Shown here piece by piece: positions 46,251-46,662 of a DNA stretch of 46,662 bases. Every line of letters begins with the position of its first letter. The stretch's first letter is position 1. Position numbers and translations under genes: made by a program. The notes beneath the pieces were generated by a model, which saw only the letters and a list, made by a program, of their open reading frames with translations, made no database searches and was not told the origin of the DNA. This stretch comes from Rhizophlyctis rosea (Eukaryota; Chytridiomycota; Chytridiomycetes; Rhizophlyctidales; Rhizophlyctidaceae): positions 2,476-49,137 of the forward strand of contig JADGJC010000295.1 in NCBI GenBank assembly GCA_027596075.1. The letters run 5' to 3'.

Positions 46251-46580
46251 CTACCGCCCAACAGGATCCACGTCCCCATTCATCCCATCCCCCTTCCCTT
46301 TACCCTCACTCCTCCCATCCTTCCGCCCCCTAGCCCCCTCCACAATAGCGCGAGTCATAAACCCCTGCAAAGCCGACAAACCCCTTTACTACACATTAGA
46401 AACTTTGATTTCCTCCATTCGTGGGATGAAGATCAATTCAGCATGCTCATCCTCATTTGGTGGAGACTCATCCTCCCCCGTCACGCCCTCCGGATTCACA
46501 ATTCCGTAAGGATCAACATCATTACCATCCGATCTCGAAGTCCCATGTCCCATGCTCGTCTCATCACCGTCATCCCTCCC
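46251..46580 (-). CDS. 3' end of a gene running off the window
   Basis: On the minus strand two open stretches look coding: one reading YGIVNPEGVTGEDE...FIPRMEEIKVSN, and one reading GFMTRAIVEGARGRKDGR and ending VDPVGR before TAG at 46251-46253. They share a frame but are separated by TAG TAA near 46388-46393. A short intron must remove these stops (acceptor CTTTGCAG; the donor is unclear and would give an intron of only about 30-40 bases). The protein is unrecognised. Upstream sequence is lost in the GC-rich contig end. Confidence 0.35.
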
Positions 46581-46596
46581 ACCACCCCACCAACAC

Positions 46597-46662
46597 CCGG
46601 CGCGCCGCCGGGGGGGGGCCCCGCCCGCCGGAGGGCCCGCCGGACCGCCGCGCGGCCGGCGC
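46597..46662. other. GC-rich contig-end sequence
   Basis: Almost pure G and C with runs and no coding character, resembling the sequence beside the N gap at 22125-22204. Probably an assembly-edge artefact. Confidence 0.7.

Noticed and set aside
1..46662. CRISPR arrays, insertion sequences or bacterial operons
   Set aside because: No regularly spaced identical repeats, and no transposase or prokaryotic gene layout; introns and a nuclear-type tRNA show eukaryotic DNA.

Overview
This window looks like nuclear DNA of a fungus, cut at both ends. Evidence for a fungus is a membrane-anchored kexin, a GPI-type chitin deacetylase-like protein, assimilatory sulfite reductase and siroheme synthesis domains, and a two-halved eukaryotic phosphofructokinase with a yeast-like N-terminal glyoxalase-fold domain. 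Genes carry many short GT-AG introns (mostly 50-120 nt), which I could place by eye; every reconstructed splice model below adds up to a whole number of codons. The intron density and protein style suggest an early-diverging (chytrid-like) fungus, but that is inference. One 10-N assembly gap (22205-22214) and GC-rich junk-like sequence next to it and at the right end mark contig edges.

Left third (1-19.9 kb) is gene-dense and well conserved, all on the + strand except one small ORF: kexin (5' end missing); a single 1549-residue protein joining precorrin-2 dehydrogenase, uroporphyrinogen-III methyltransferase-like and sulfite reductase flavoprotein (Met8-Met1-Met10 order); a small secreted protein with Lys-Arg-bounded Cys repeats; AP-1 gamma-adaptin; and phosphofructokinase. 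Kexin, AP-1 (a trans-Golgi sorting adaptor) and a possible kexin substrate thus sit within 15 kb, although nothing shows they are co-regulated.

Middle (20-38 kb) is gene-poor and repeat-rich: a three-copy tandem array of about 385 bp, the assembly gap, a frameshifted relic, an NAD(P)-dependent reductase, an unknown gene with a truncated paralogue 3 kb away, a WRN-type 3'-5' exonuclease gene with an in-frame stop, a 112-bp dispersed repeat, a perfect 47-bp tandem duplication and a 29-bp inverted repeat.

Right part (38-46.7 kb) holds a very long disordered Ser/Pro/Arg-rich protein, the chitin deacetylase-like gene on the minus strand, tRNA-Ser(GCU), a tRNA-like fragment, and the tail of a gene that runs off the window.

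The two most unusual signals are the siroheme/sulfite-reductase gene fusion and clusters of the mini-hairpin core GCGAAGC confined to one intron each of two metabolic genes (sulfite/siroheme fusion and phosphofructokinase). The candidate kexin-processed repeat peptide is third.
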